From: Oceanotoga teriensis
Lineage (GTDB): Bacteria > Thermotogota > Thermotogae > Petrotogales > Petrotogaceae
DNA: 64,000 nucleotides
Direction of reading: 5' to 3'
Assembly: GCF_003148465.1 (NCBI RefSeq)
Contig: NZ_QGGI01000006.1
Span: forward strand, 1-64,000
Shown: positions 25,462-34,267 of the stretch, one piece after another
How the letters are laid out: every line of letters starts with the position of its first letter
How positions within the stretch are numbered: position 1 is the first letter of the stretch
The notes under the pieces: model-generated
What the model was told of the DNA's origin: nothing
What the model saw: the letters and a program-made list of their open reading frames with translations, nothing else
Database searches by the model: none
Position numbers and translations under genes: made by a program

Positions 25462-27198
25462 ATGAAAAAATTTTTTGTTATCATGCTAGTTATGGCTGCA
25501 GCATTATTTATGTTTGCAGAAGAAACAGAATGGTTGATAAGAGATGTTGAAGGTGGAGTCAAGGGAGGTACGCTTTATCTTGGAACTACATCTGGACCTA
25601 AAACACTCAATGCTTACTGGTCGCAAGAATCATCTTCAAGAGATATATATAAATATATGTATGAATCATTGATGGGAAGCGACAATAAAGCACAAGTTAA
25701 TCAACCAGCTTTGGCGAAGAGATTTTGGAGAGAAGAAACAGCTGATGGTGGAACAGCTTATTATTTTGAATTAAGAAAAGGTTTAAAATGGTCAGATGGT
25801 CAACCTTTAACAGTTGAAGATATTGTGTTTACATATGAAAATATCATAAAAGGTGATGGTATGACTGCTGATGGTGTTGAAACATATCAAGACACTGAAG
25901 GTAATTTGCCTGAATTAACTGTTGATGGAAATATTTTGAAGTTTAAATATCCAACAAAATATAGATTTGGATATGATTCTCTTGGTGGAATCACAATAAT
26001 GCCAAAACATATTTTCAAAGATAAAGTAGATTCACCAGAATCATTTGCTCAAATGTGGACTATAGAACAAATAGGAGATATAATTTCTTCAGGTCCATAT
26101 ATTGTTACAGAATATAGAGAAGGTGTAAGGGTAGTATTAGAAAGAAATCCTTATTACTTTATAAAATCAAAAGATGGTGTACAATTGCCATATCTTGATA
26201 AATTAGTATTTTTAATAGTTCAAGATACAAATACTATGAGATTAAAATTTGAAGCAGGAGATATAGATCTTCTTCAAATAAGTGCAGCGGATTATCCAGC
26301 AATAAAAGCACAACAAGCTGAAAAGAATTGGAATATAATAGTTGGTGGACCAAATGCAAGTTCACAATTTATAGCTTTCAACTTCAATGCAAAGGATCCA
26401 ATACATAGAGAATGGTTTAGAAATGATAATTTTAGACTTGCAATGTCATTTGCTTTTGATAGAGAAACTATAATAGATACATTGTATAACGGCCTTGGTG
26501 AACCTATGTATGGACCAAGAAATAGAACATCTGCATTCTACAATCCTGAAATAGAAAGTTTTGGATTTAGATATTCAATAGCAAAAGCAAAGAGATATTT
26601 ACAACAAGCTGGTTTTACATGGAATTCACAAGGTCAACTTCTTGATTGGGATGGAAATGTTGTTGAATTTGAAATTACAACAAACTCTGGTAGTAATGCA
26701 AGAGAAGAAATAGCAAATATTTTTGTTGATTCCGTTCAAAAACTTGGAATAAATGTAAATTATAGACCTGTACAATTCAATACATTAGTTCAGAACTTAT
26801 ATTCAGCTAATTGGGATTCTTTAATACTTGGATTACAAGGTGGAGACGATCCAGCTTGGGGTACAAATGTTTGGTCATTAAACGGTGGACTCCATTTCTG
26901 GAACTGGTCACCAGAAGTACAAGATTGGGTAGATCCTAATGAATATTATGTATCAGATGCTGAAAAGAGAATAGATGAAATAATGAAGATAAACAGATCT
27001 ATCATGGATCCTGCAAAAGTTCAAGACCTTTGGGATGAATGGCAAATGTTAGCAGCAGGTAAACAAATACTTGTTTATACAGTTTCACAGAATTATTTAG
27101 TTGCAATGAAAGATGATATAGTAATATTCAATCCAGAACCAAGTCCATTATATGGTGCGGGAGTTCTTTGGAATATAGAAGCAATATACAAGAAATAA
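25462..27198 (+). CDS. Extracellular solute-binding protein 5 family, peptide binding protein 1
   Basis: The 578-residue protein has a cleavable signal peptide (MKKFFVIMLVMAAALFMFA) and the SBP_bac_5 fold: KGGTLYLGT, LRKGLKWSDGQPLTVEDIVFTYE, and ILSSGPY-type blocks. It captures peptides or oligosaccharides for the adjacent permeases; the exact ligand is not readable. In Thermotogota many such proteins bind sugars rather than peptides. It is 80 bases after oppF, with GAGGGGAGGG as ribosome-binding site, and a terminator follows it. Confidence 0.9.
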   Translation: MKKFFVIMLVMAAALFMFAEETEWLIRDVEGGVKGGTLYLGTTSGPKTLNAYWSQESSSRDIYKYMYESLMGSDNKAQVNQPALAKRFWREETADGGTAYYFELRKGLKWSDGQPLTVEDIVFTYENIIKGDGMTADGVETYQDTEGNLPELTVDGNILKFKYPTKYRFGYDSLGGITIMPKHIFKDKVDSPESFAQMWTIEQIGDIISSGPYIVTEYREGVRVVLERNPYYFIKSKDGVQLPYLDKLVFLIVQDTNTMRLKFEAGDIDLLQISAADYPAIKAQQAEKNWNIIVGGPNASSQFIAFNFNAKDPIHREWFRNDNFRLAMSFAFDRETIIDTLYNGLGEPMYGPRNRTSAFYNPEIESFGFRYSIAKAKRYLQQAGFTWNSQGQLLDWDGNVVEFEITTNSGSNAREEIANIFVDSVQKLGINVNYRPVQFNTLVQNLYSANWDSLILGLQGGDDPAWGTNVWSLNGGLHFWNWSPEVQDWVDPNEYYVSDAEKRIDEIMKINRSIMDPAKVQDLWDEWQMLAAGKQILVYTVSQNYLVAMKDDIVIFNPEPSPLYGAGVLWNIEAIYKK

Positions 27199-27210
27199 TT
27201 CAATATAGAA

Positions 27211-27238
27211 GGCGGGAAGGGAAGCCTTCCCGCTTTTT
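27211..27238 (+). terminator. Terminator inside the transporter operon
   Basis: GCGGGAAGG pairs with CCTTCCCGC around GAAG, followed by TTTTT. It lies between the first binding protein and oppB, 25 bases before the oppB start. Partial readthrough would make binding protein and ATPases more abundant than permeases. Confidence 0.85.
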
Positions 27239-27262
27239 AAATTTTTAAGGAGGTAGAAAGAG

Positions 27263-28234
27263 TTGTTAAAGTACATACTCAGAAGACTCATACTGTCTTT
27301 ACCTGTACTATTGGGAGTATCAATAGTAGCCTTTCTTGTTATTTCTCTTGCTCCTGGGGATTTCTTGGATACTTATAGATTAAGTCCAAGTATTTCAAAG
27401 GAACAGATAGATAATCTTGAAAAACAGTTTGGTCTTGATAAAGAACCAGTTGTTCAATACTTTATATGGTTAAAAAATATTGTACAAGGAGACTGGGGTT
27501 ACTCATTTACTTATAAAGTACCTGTTTGGAATATTCTCTTTAGAAGATTGGAAGCTACTCTATTACTGAGTATTACCACATTCATTTTTACCTGGGGGAT
27601 AGGTATCCCGCTGGGTATAGTAAGTGCTTTAAAACAATATACATTTACAGATCAGGCTTTATCAGTTTTTGGTTTTATAGGAATATCAATACCTAATTTC
27701 TTTTTTGCTCTTTTATGGCTTTTTATGTCGGCATCCACTGGAATATTTCCTATAGGTGGAATAATATCGAATAATTTTGATAGTTTAAATTGGTTTCAAC
27801 AGATGGGAGACTATTTTTGGCATGTTATAGGACCTATGGTTACTCTTGGAACATCAGGTTTGGCAGGAACTATGAGAATTATGAGAGGACAATTACTTGA
27901 TGAATTAAATAAAGATTATGTTGAATTTGCAAGGGCAAAAGGTATGCCAAATAGAGTTGTAATCTATAAACATGCTATGAGAAATGCCATAAACCCTGTT
28001 GTAACTTCATTGGGATTTTCTATATCAGGACTTTTGGGTGGAGCGGTTCTTACAGAAAGAGTTTTCTCTTGGCCTGGAATGGGAAGTCTTATAATTGAAG
28101 CTTTAACACAGCAGGATATATTCCTTGTTATGGCCAATCTTATGTTGAGTGCATTATTGTTGGTATTTGGTAATTTGATTGCCGATATATTACTCGCAGC
28201 GGTTGACCCAAGAGTTAGACTTAGATTATCATAA
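27263..28234 (+). CDS. oppB: Oligopeptide ABC transporter permease (OppB/DppB)
   Basis: This 323-residue inner-membrane permease has a first transmembrane helix at residues 9-30, the family segment APGDFLDTY, further helices, and the EAA loop ELNKDYVEFARAKGMPNRVVIYKHAMRNA (seen in two parts) that contacts the ATPases. The start is TTG with AAGGAGGT eight bases upstream. It forms the translocation channel with OppC. Confidence 0.93.
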   Translation: MLKYILRRLILSLPVLLGVSIVAFLVISLAPGDFLDTYRLSPSISKEQIDNLEKQFGLDKEPVVQYFIWLKNIVQGDWGYSFTYKVPVWNILFRRLEATLLLSITTFIFTWGIGIPLGIVSALKQYTFTDQALSVFGFIGISIPNFFFALLWLFMSASTGIFPIGGIISNNFDSLNWFQQMGDYFWHVIGPMVTLGTSGLAGTMRIMRGQLLDELNKDYVEFARAKGMPNRVVIYKHAMRNAINPVVTSLGFSISGLLGGAVLTERVFSWPGMGSLIIEALTQQDIFLVMANLMLSALLLVFGNLIADILLAAVDPRVRLRLS

Positions 28235-28250
28235 TGGAGGGATATGAAAA

Positions 28251-29933
28251 ATGGCTGAAGAACAGAAAAAAATAAATACTCAAGCTCAAGAAAATTCATC
28301 TAATGAAAATAATGATGATGTTTTTGAGAATGAGTTTCTCTCTATGCCACAATTGGTTTGGAGAATATTAAAAAAACATAAACTTGGCTTAATAGCAATG
28401 TGGATACTTGCAATATTATATATATTGGCTATATTTGCAGACTTTTTTTCACCTATGAATCCTTATAACAATCATATAAAATATAGATTTTTAAGTCCTC
28501 AAAAAGTATATTCAAAAAATTTGGTAACTGGAGAGAAAGTCGGTTCACATGTTTATTTATATGAACAAACGAGAGATCCTGTAACCAGAAGAGGTACGTT
28601 TTTAGAAGCAACACATCTTGATAAAATCGTAGGATTTGATGAATTTCAAGATAAAGATGTTTATTTTGAACTTGGAACTTATAATGAAACATATGATGCA
28701 ACTGTAAATAATATTCAATATTATTATAAATCTATAATAAAAGCAAAAACAAAAAATGGAGAATATATACAACTTGAAAATAAAACAGATTCTCCTTCAA
28801 GTTTAATACCTGTTGACTGGCTTACTGGAGAAAATGTTAATTCTCAACCACAAAAAGATGGAGAATTATATTCAACATCATTTTCAAAACTTTTAAATGG
28901 TGAAGAAGTTGTAGAAAGATTAGATAATAGACCTTTAACTATAAATGAATTTAAAGAAAACTTTAGATATTCATCAAAATTAAAAGATAAAGAAATAGAA
29001 TCGATAGATTTTTACAAAAAACTCGATTTTGTATTGATAACTATAGGAGATTTTGATGAAGTTGAATTATATCCAGAAAATTTAAAAGCAGTTAATTTTA
29101 AAGAATATAAAATAAACTGGTTCGTTAAATCATGGGAATATAAATTACTTGGATTTATTCCAGCTTCACATCATTTATTTGGAACTGAAAAAACATTATT
29201 ACCAGAATACAATGATTACTTATCAGATGAAGGTCTTTTATTCCTTTGGGGTGCCGATCAATATGGAAGAGATATGATAAGTAGAATAGTTCATGCATCG
29301 AGAATATCATTATCTGTAGGTCTTGTTGGAATACTAATAACATTCACTATTGGACTTTTCCTTGGTGGTCTTGCTGGATTTTATGGAGGATGGACAGATG
29401 AAATACTTATGAGATTTACAGAAATACTAATGTCCATTCCAAGTTTTTACTTAATAATTTCTCTTGCAGCTGTTATGCCGCCTAAAATGGATCCTGCTAT
29501 AAGATATTTGTTTATAATAATAATACTGTCATTTATAGGATGGCCTTCAATGACGAGGGTAATAAGAGGTATGACACTCGGAATAAAACAAACAGAATTT
29601 GTTGAAGCTGCTATTGCAATGGGATATCCAGGAAGAAAAATAATATGGGGTCATTTAATACCTAATACAGCAACTTATATAATAGTATCTGCTACATTAC
29701 AAGTTCCTGGTTATATACTTGGAGAAGCCGGGTTGAGTTTCCTTGGTATAGGTATTACAGAACCATCTGCATCATGGGGACTTATGCTATCTCAGGCACA
29801 AAACATAGAGGCCTTAACAAATTACCCTTGGCTTATGTTACCAGGATTATTTATATTCATAACAGTTATTTCTTTCAATCTTTTTGGAGATGCTGTTAGA
29901 GATGCATTAGATCCAAGATCTTTGGGAAGATAA
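28251..29933 (+). CDS. oppC: Oligopeptide ABC transporter permease (OppC/DppC) with large insertion
   Basis: The C-terminal half is a normal OppC permease, with GADQYGRDMISRIVHASRISL near residue 330, several helices, and the EAA loop EFVEAAIAMGYPGRKIIWGHLIPN. After a first transmembrane helix at about 45-65 comes about 230 residues of extra sequence (LSPQKVYSKNLVTGEKV, HLDKIVGFDEFQDKDVYF) that would face the periplasm. The total is 560 residues against about 300 for E. coli OppC. The inserted domain is not recognised; it may interact with the binding proteins. Confidence 0.9.
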   Translation: MAEEQKKINTQAQENSSNENNDDVFENEFLSMPQLVWRILKKHKLGLIAMWILAILYILAIFADFFSPMNPYNNHIKYRFLSPQKVYSKNLVTGEKVGSHVYLYEQTRDPVTRRGTFLEATHLDKIVGFDEFQDKDVYFELGTYNETYDATVNNIQYYYKSIIKAKTKNGEYIQLENKTDSPSSLIPVDWLTGENVNSQPQKDGELYSTSFSKLLNGEEVVERLDNRPLTINEFKENFRYSSKLKDKEIESIDFYKKLDFVLITIGDFDEVELYPENLKAVNFKEYKINWFVKSWEYKLLGFIPASHHLFGTEKTLLPEYNDYLSDEGLLFLWGADQYGRDMISRIVHASRISLSVGLVGILITFTIGLFLGGLAGFYGGWTDEILMRFTEILMSIPSFYLIISLAAVMPPKMDPAIRYLFIIIILSFIGWPSMTRVIRGMTLGIKQTEFVEAAIAMGYPGRKIIWGHLIPNTATYIIVSATLQVPGYILGEAGLSFLGIGITEPSASWGLMLSQAQNIEALTNYPWLMLPGLFIFITVISFNLFGDAVRDALDPRSLGR

Positions 29934-30002
29934 TAATATAAAATACCTTTTAAGTTAGGTCTTAACAGAGGGAAGAGGCAAATATAACTTAGGAGGGTTT
30001 AT

Positions 30003-31757
30003 ATGAGAAAGTTAATTACTTTACTTGCTGTTATCACTTTATTTATAACAGCTTTTGCTGCAGAAGTTGATTGGCTAATTGAAGACACAGAGGGAGAAAA
30101 AGGTGGAACAATGTTTTGGTCTACAACTACAGATCCAAAAACATTAAATCCAGCTTGGGCTTCAGATAATAATTCTAATATGTTCATAAACATGTTCATA
30201 GCATCACTTTTGAGCAAAGATGAAGAGGCATTTTACAAAAAACCATATTTAGCAAAATCATATGAAGCAGTTAATGCTGCTGATGGTGGTATGGATTTAA
30301 CCTTTAATTTGAGAAAGGGGTTAAAATGGTCAGATGGAACACCTTTAACATCTGAAGATGTTAGATTTACATTCGAAGATATATACTTTAAAAAAAATAT
30401 GTCTGTTAATGGTAATGATGGATTTACCGATGAAGATGGAAATCTTCCAACAATAAAAGTTATCGATGATTACACAGTTGTTTTTCATTATAATAAACCT
30501 ATGAGAGTTGCAATTGGAAGTATAGGTTCAACAGGGATTTTACCTAAACATAAACTTGGACAATATGCAGATGATCCTGTAAAATTTCCTCAAATATGGA
30601 CACTTGAACAGATGGATGATTTAGTTGCTTCAGGACCTTTTATTTTCAAAGAATATAGAGAAGGGGTTAGATTAGTATTTGAAAAGAATCCTTATTTCTT
30701 TGCAAAAGATAAAAATGGAGTTCAACTACCTTATTTAGATGAACATATATGTGTAATAGTTCAAAATGCTGAAACTGAAGTATTGAAATTCCAGGCTGGA
30801 GAATTGGATTTCATATCTGTTTCTGCACCTACATATGTTTCATTGAAGGAAAAAGAAAGCTCTTTACCATATCATACAGTAATTGGAAGTTATGTACCAG
30901 GACCAACATTTGTATCATTTAATTTTAACTCTCCAAAAAAAGAACAAAGAGTATGGTTCAGAAATGTACATTTTAGAAAAGCTGTTTCTTATGCTTTAAA
31001 TAGAGAAGCAATAATTGATTCTATGTTGAATGGTTTGGGAACACCTACATATGCACCAAGAGTTCCAGGAGAACCATATTATGATAAAGAATTTATAGAT
31101 TCATTGGGTTATAGATATTCTTTATCTAAAGCTAAGAGAGAATTAAAAGAAGGCGGATTTACATGGGGAAATGATGGAAAATTATATGGACCTAATGGAA
31201 ATCTCGTACAATTTGATATGGTTACAAATGTTTCAACTACATCTTGGGTTGAAGTAGGTAATATATTAACAGATTCATTAGCTAAATTGGGAATAGAAGT
31301 TAATTTTAGACCTTTACAGTTCAATACAGTTGTAAATAATTTAATGGGCGGAAGTTTTGAATCTGTAATATTGAGACTTTCTGGAGAAACACCAGATCCA
31401 AATGATGGATGGAACACATATCTTTTAGATGGTGGATTACATTTTTGGAATTGGTCACCTGAATATTTAAAAGATGTAAATCCAGATCTTTTAGACCCAG
31501 CTGATTATGAAGTTGCTGAATGGGAAAGAAGAATAGATGAAATATACAGATTACAAAAATCAGAATTAGATGATGAAAAATTAAGAGATATGTTTGAAGA
31601 ATGGAGTAATCTTGAAGCACAATATATGCCAATGATTTATACATTTGCACAAAATAGCCTTCTCGCAGTTAGTGATTCATTACATCTAACTTCAGAGGAA
31701 CTTGTTCCATATAGAGGTGTACTTTGGAATATATGGACAGTTTGGAAAGATCAATAA
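30003..31757 (+). CDS. Extracellular solute-binding protein 5 family, peptide binding protein 2
   Basis: The 584-residue protein has a signal peptide (MRKLITLLAVITLFITAFA) and is clearly paralogous to binding protein 1: EVDWLIEDTEGEKGGTMFW, LRKGLKWSDGTPLTSEDVRF and NWSPEYL blocks occur in both. The two may serve one transporter with different ligands. It comes 69 bases after oppC with AGGAGGG upstream of the ATG. Confidence 0.9.
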   Translation: MRKLITLLAVITLFITAFAAEVDWLIEDTEGEKGGTMFWSTTTDPKTLNPAWASDNNSNMFINMFIASLLSKDEEAFYKKPYLAKSYEAVNAADGGMDLTFNLRKGLKWSDGTPLTSEDVRFTFEDIYFKKNMSVNGNDGFTDEDGNLPTIKVIDDYTVVFHYNKPMRVAIGSIGSTGILPKHKLGQYADDPVKFPQIWTLEQMDDLVASGPFIFKEYREGVRLVFEKNPYFFAKDKNGVQLPYLDEHICVIVQNAETEVLKFQAGELDFISVSAPTYVSLKEKESSLPYHTVIGSYVPGPTFVSFNFNSPKKEQRVWFRNVHFRKAVSYALNREAIIDSMLNGLGTPTYAPRVPGEPYYDKEFIDSLGYRYSLSKAKRELKEGGFTWGNDGKLYGPNGNLVQFDMVTNVSTTSWVEVGNILTDSLAKLGIEVNFRPLQFNTVVNNLMGGSFESVILRLSGETPDPNDGWNTYLLDGGLHFWNWSPEYLKDVNPDLLDPADYEVAEWERRIDEIYRLQKSELDDEKLRDMFEEWSNLEAQYMPMIYTFAQNSLLAVSDSLHLTSEELVPYRGVLWNIWTVWKDQ

Positions 31758-31766
31758 TAAGATAAT

Positions 31767-31790
31767 TAGTCCCCCAAATTGGGGGGCTTT
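31767..31790 (+). terminator. Terminator at the end of the transporter operon
   Basis: AGTCCCCC pairs with GGGGGGCT, with AAATT as loop and CTTTATAATATAAT after it. The stem is strong but the T tract is interrupted. Confidence 0.65.
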
Positions 31791-31888
31791 ATAATATAAT
31801 TTTATAAGATTAATAATTTTATAAAATTATATTATAAAAATAGTATTGATAAGTATAAAAATAATTATATAAGAGGAGAGTGTTAAAA

Positions 31889-32356
31889 ATGAAATATATT
31901 ATAATAAGTGATATTCATGATCCAGATAAAGGAATAAATCATAATTTAGAAAAAATAGATTTTAAATCTTATGATGGAGTGATAATTTGTGGTGACTTAA
32001 CTTCTGATACAGTGCTTTTCTATATTCAAAATTTGAATTCAAATGTTCATGCTGTATATGGTAATATGGATGAATTCTACCTTAGAAATAAGTTGCCAGA
32101 AATGAAGACCATTGAAATAAATAAAATAAAAATTGGATTATTACATGGGCATCAAACTGGTAGGGCATATACTGATAGATTGATTAAAAGATTCAATGAT
32201 AAAATTGATATTATGATTTATGGTCATTCTCATATACAAAATAGAGAAAATATAGATGAAATTGATATAATAAATCCAGGTGCTTTCTGTGATGGAGAAT
32301 ATGCAATAATAAAATTTAATGAAAATTCTTATGAAATTGATTTTTGTAAAATTTAA
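31889..32356 (+). CDS. YfcE/MJ0936-type metallophosphoesterase
   Basis: The 155-residue product carries all calcineurin-like metal motifs of the YfcE family: ISDIHD, CGDLTSD, VYGNMDE, LLHGHQTG and YGHSHIQ. These proteins hydrolyse phosphodiesters in vitro; the natural substrate is unclear. The frame is open from a GTG at 31880, but GAGGAGA immediately precedes that, so the ATG at 31889 is preferred. It is preceded by the transporter terminator and so is a separate unit. Confidence 0.9.
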   Translation: MKYIIISDIHDPDKGINHNLEKIDFKSYDGVIICGDLTSDTVLFYIQNLNSNVHAVYGNMDEFYLRNKLPEMKTIEINKIKIGLLHGHQTGRAYTDRLIKRFNDKIDIMIYGHSHIQNRENIDEIDIINPGAFCDGEYAIIKFNENSYEIDFCKI

Positions 32357-32364
32357 AAATTGTT

Positions 32365-32392
32365 TTGAATTTTAAAGAATTTGGGTTATAAT
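32365..32392 (+). promoter_or_regulatory. Promoter of the ferritin-like gene
   Basis: TTGAAT (32365-32370) and TATAAT (32387-32392) are separated by 16 bases, about 42 bases before the start codon. Confidence 0.6.
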
Positions 32393-32433
32393 TTAATTGT
32401 AGAAAGATATTATTAATAGATGGAGGGGATAAA

Positions 32434-32934
32434 ATGGCTAGTAAAGTTTTAGGAATTTTAGATTATGCTTTAGCTAAAGAAATGGAAGGAATGCAGTTTT
32501 ATAGATCGAAATCAAAAACAGTTAATCACCCAGAAGTAAAAAAAGCTTTTGAAGAACTAGGAAATATGGAAAAGGACCATGTAGACTATATAAATAAACT
32601 AATAAATACCATAGAAGAAGATGAACCTATAAGGTACAATGTTGAAGATATAGGTAAGGTATTTAATGAAAGACAAAAAAATGAAATAGTTTATGGAGGA
32701 GATTTCAAAGCTTTAAGAACTGATATACCAGTTTTGAGAATGGCGTATTTAATTGAAGAAGATTTTATGAATTTTTATGAAAAAGCTGCAAATTCTATTG
32801 AAGATGAAGAAGTAAAAAAGGTATTAAACCATTTAGCAGATTGGGAAAAAGCTCATAGAGATAAGATTAAAGAACTTTATGATAAAATATCTAAAGATTA
32901 TTGGGAACATATGGAAAGCGATCCTATATTCTAA
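32434..32934 (+). CDS. Ferritin-like/rubrerythrin-type di-iron protein
   Basis: This is a 166-residue four-helix protein with the di-iron ligands in ELGNMEKDH and HLADWEKAH, and glutamates in ALAKEMEGMQFY and YLIEEDFMNFYEKA. It lacks the C-terminal rubredoxin domain of true rubrerythrins. Such proteins handle peroxide or iron in anaerobes. It has its own promoter and terminator, so it is a single-gene unit. Confidence 0.82.
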   Translation: MASKVLGILDYALAKEMEGMQFYRSKSKTVNHPEVKKAFEELGNMEKDHVDYINKLINTIEEDEPIRYNVEDIGKVFNERQKNEIVYGGDFKALRTDIPVLRMAYLIEEDFMNFYEKAANSIEDEEVKKVLNHLADWEKAHRDKIKELYDKISKDYWEHMESDPIF

Positions 32935-32935
32935 T

Positions 32936-32980
32936 AAAAAAGGTATCGATATTTAAAATATCGATACCCTTCTTTTTTCT
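32936..32980 (+). terminator. Terminator after the ferritin-like gene
   Basis: GGTATCGATATTT pairs with AAATATCGATACC and CTTCTTTTTTCTTT follows. It sits between convergent genes; a separate hairpin (32983-33006, GATCTAT/ATAGATC) lies on the glpX side. Confidence 0.75.
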
Positions 32981-33013
32981 TTGATCTATGGGTCAATTTA
33001 TAGATCGAGGAAT

Positions 33014-34069
33014 TTAAAATAATTTTAAATTTAATAATTTTTGTTTTTCATCAGATTTATTAAGATTAACAAATTTTTCATCGCCATCTAAAGATTTAAT
33101 CCTTATAGTCTTTGTATCAAGATTATGAACAGTAGATATTTTTCTAATGGTAGCACTTGAACTTCTCATAGAAATTGATTCTGTTATTGCTTTTCCTTTT
33201 AAAAATTTTACGCCACTTAGAAAATCTCCTTCAGTAACACCTGTTGCAGCAAAAATTACATGTTTTCCTCCAACTAAATCATCCGTAAAATAAACTTTAT
33301 TCAAATCCCAACCTTCACCTAATGCTTTTAATTTTTCATCTTCATCTCTTGGCCAAATTTTGACTTGAATTTCCCCATCAAGAGTTTTCAGTGCACCAGC
33401 TGCTAATATTGCTTCTGGAGATCCCCCTATTCCAATATAAATATTTACACCGCTATCAGGCATACAAGTTGCTATGGCGCCTGCTATATCGCCATCTCCA
33501 ATTAATTTAATCCTTGCACCTATAGATCTAACATCATCTATTATATTTTTATGTCTATCTCTATTGAGTATTACCACTGTAATCTCAGAAATTGGAACAC
33601 CAAGTACTGCAGCTGCAACTTTGATATTTTCTTTTATCGGAGAATTTATATCTAATTTACCTTTTAATTCTGGACCAACAACTAACTTAGATGAATAAAA
33701 AGTAGGTAAAGATAAAATTTTACCTTTTTCTGCAGCAACCATAACACTTATAGCATTTGGAAGTCCATATGCAACAAGACGAGTACCATCAATTGGATCA
33801 ACTGCAATATCCATTTCATAAGAATTATCATTCCAATTTCCAACTTTTTCTCCATGATAAAGCATTGGTGCTTCATCTTTTTCACCTTCACCGATTATAA
33901 CTGTACCTTTGATATCTATATAATCCAACATCCCGCGCATTGCATCAACAGCTGCACCATCAACTTTTTCTTTATTTCCAAATCCTAAATAAATACTACT
34001 CATCAATGCTGCAGCTTCTGTTACTCTCACTAAATCAAGAGTAACCTCTGGGTATAACTCTTTTTCCAC
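33014..34069 (-). CDS. glpX: Fructose-1,6-bisphosphatase class II (GlpX)
   Basis: GlpX hydrolyses fructose 1,6-bisphosphate in gluconeogenesis. Its motifs are IIGEGEKDEAPMLYHGEKVG near residues 60-78, the metal site VDPIDGTRL near 92, and the later GIGGSPEAILAAGALKTLDG. It has 351 residues, close to the usual 330. The gene is monocistronic, and its start region overlaps a strong promoter pointing the other way. Confidence 0.95.
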   Translation of the reverse strand: MEKELYPEVTLDLVRVTEAAALMSSIYLGFGNKEKVDGAAVDAMRGMLDYIDIKGTVIIGEGEKDEAPMLYHGEKVGNWNDNSYEMDIAVDPIDGTRLVAYGLPNAISVMVAAEKGKILSLPTFYSSKLVVGPELKGKLDINSPIKENIKVAAAVLGVPISEITVVILNRDRHKNIIDDVRSIGARIKLIGDGDIAGAIATCMPDSGVNIYIGIGGSPEAILAAGALKTLDGEIQVKIWPRDEDEKLKALGEGWDLNKVYFTDDLVGGKHVIFAATGVTEGDFLSGVKFLKGKAITESISMRSSSATIRKISTVHNLDTKTIRIKSLDGDEKFVNLNKSDEKQKLLNLKLF

Positions 34070-34070
34070 T

Positions 34071-34100
34071 TTGACAACCCCCTATCCATGATGATATAAT
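34071..34100 (+). promoter_or_regulatory. Near-consensus promoter for the aminopeptidase gene, overlapping the glpX leader
   Basis: TTGACA (34071-34076), 18 bases, then TGA-TATAAT with the -10 at 34095-34100. It points at the M18 aminopeptidase and implies a leader of about 160 bases. The -35 hexamer lies immediately upstream of the divergent glpX start codon. Confidence 0.65.
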
Positions 34101-34108
34101 TTTAATAT

Positions 34109-34125
34109 AGTTAATTTTATTAACT
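34109..34125. repeat. Inverted repeat, possible operator
   Basis: AGTTAA-TTTTA-TTAACT lies just after the -10 box, at about +3 to +19 of the predicted transcript. A third related half-site (ACTAACT) follows at about 34128-34134. The position would suit a repressor, but no factor is known. Confidence 0.35.
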
Positions 34126-34267
34126 TTACTAACTAATTATTTTTCTGATGAAAATAATATAAGTTGCTTCTTAATTATATTATAGAATATTTTTTAAAAA
34201 AATGAAAATAATATAAAAGTTAAATAAAAACAAATAAACAAACTTATTTCTAATGGAGGTGTAAAAA

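Noticed and set aside
27594-27615. GGGATA/TATCCC palindrome in oppB
   Set aside because: Two-base loop and no T tract, and it lies in a conserved membrane helix.
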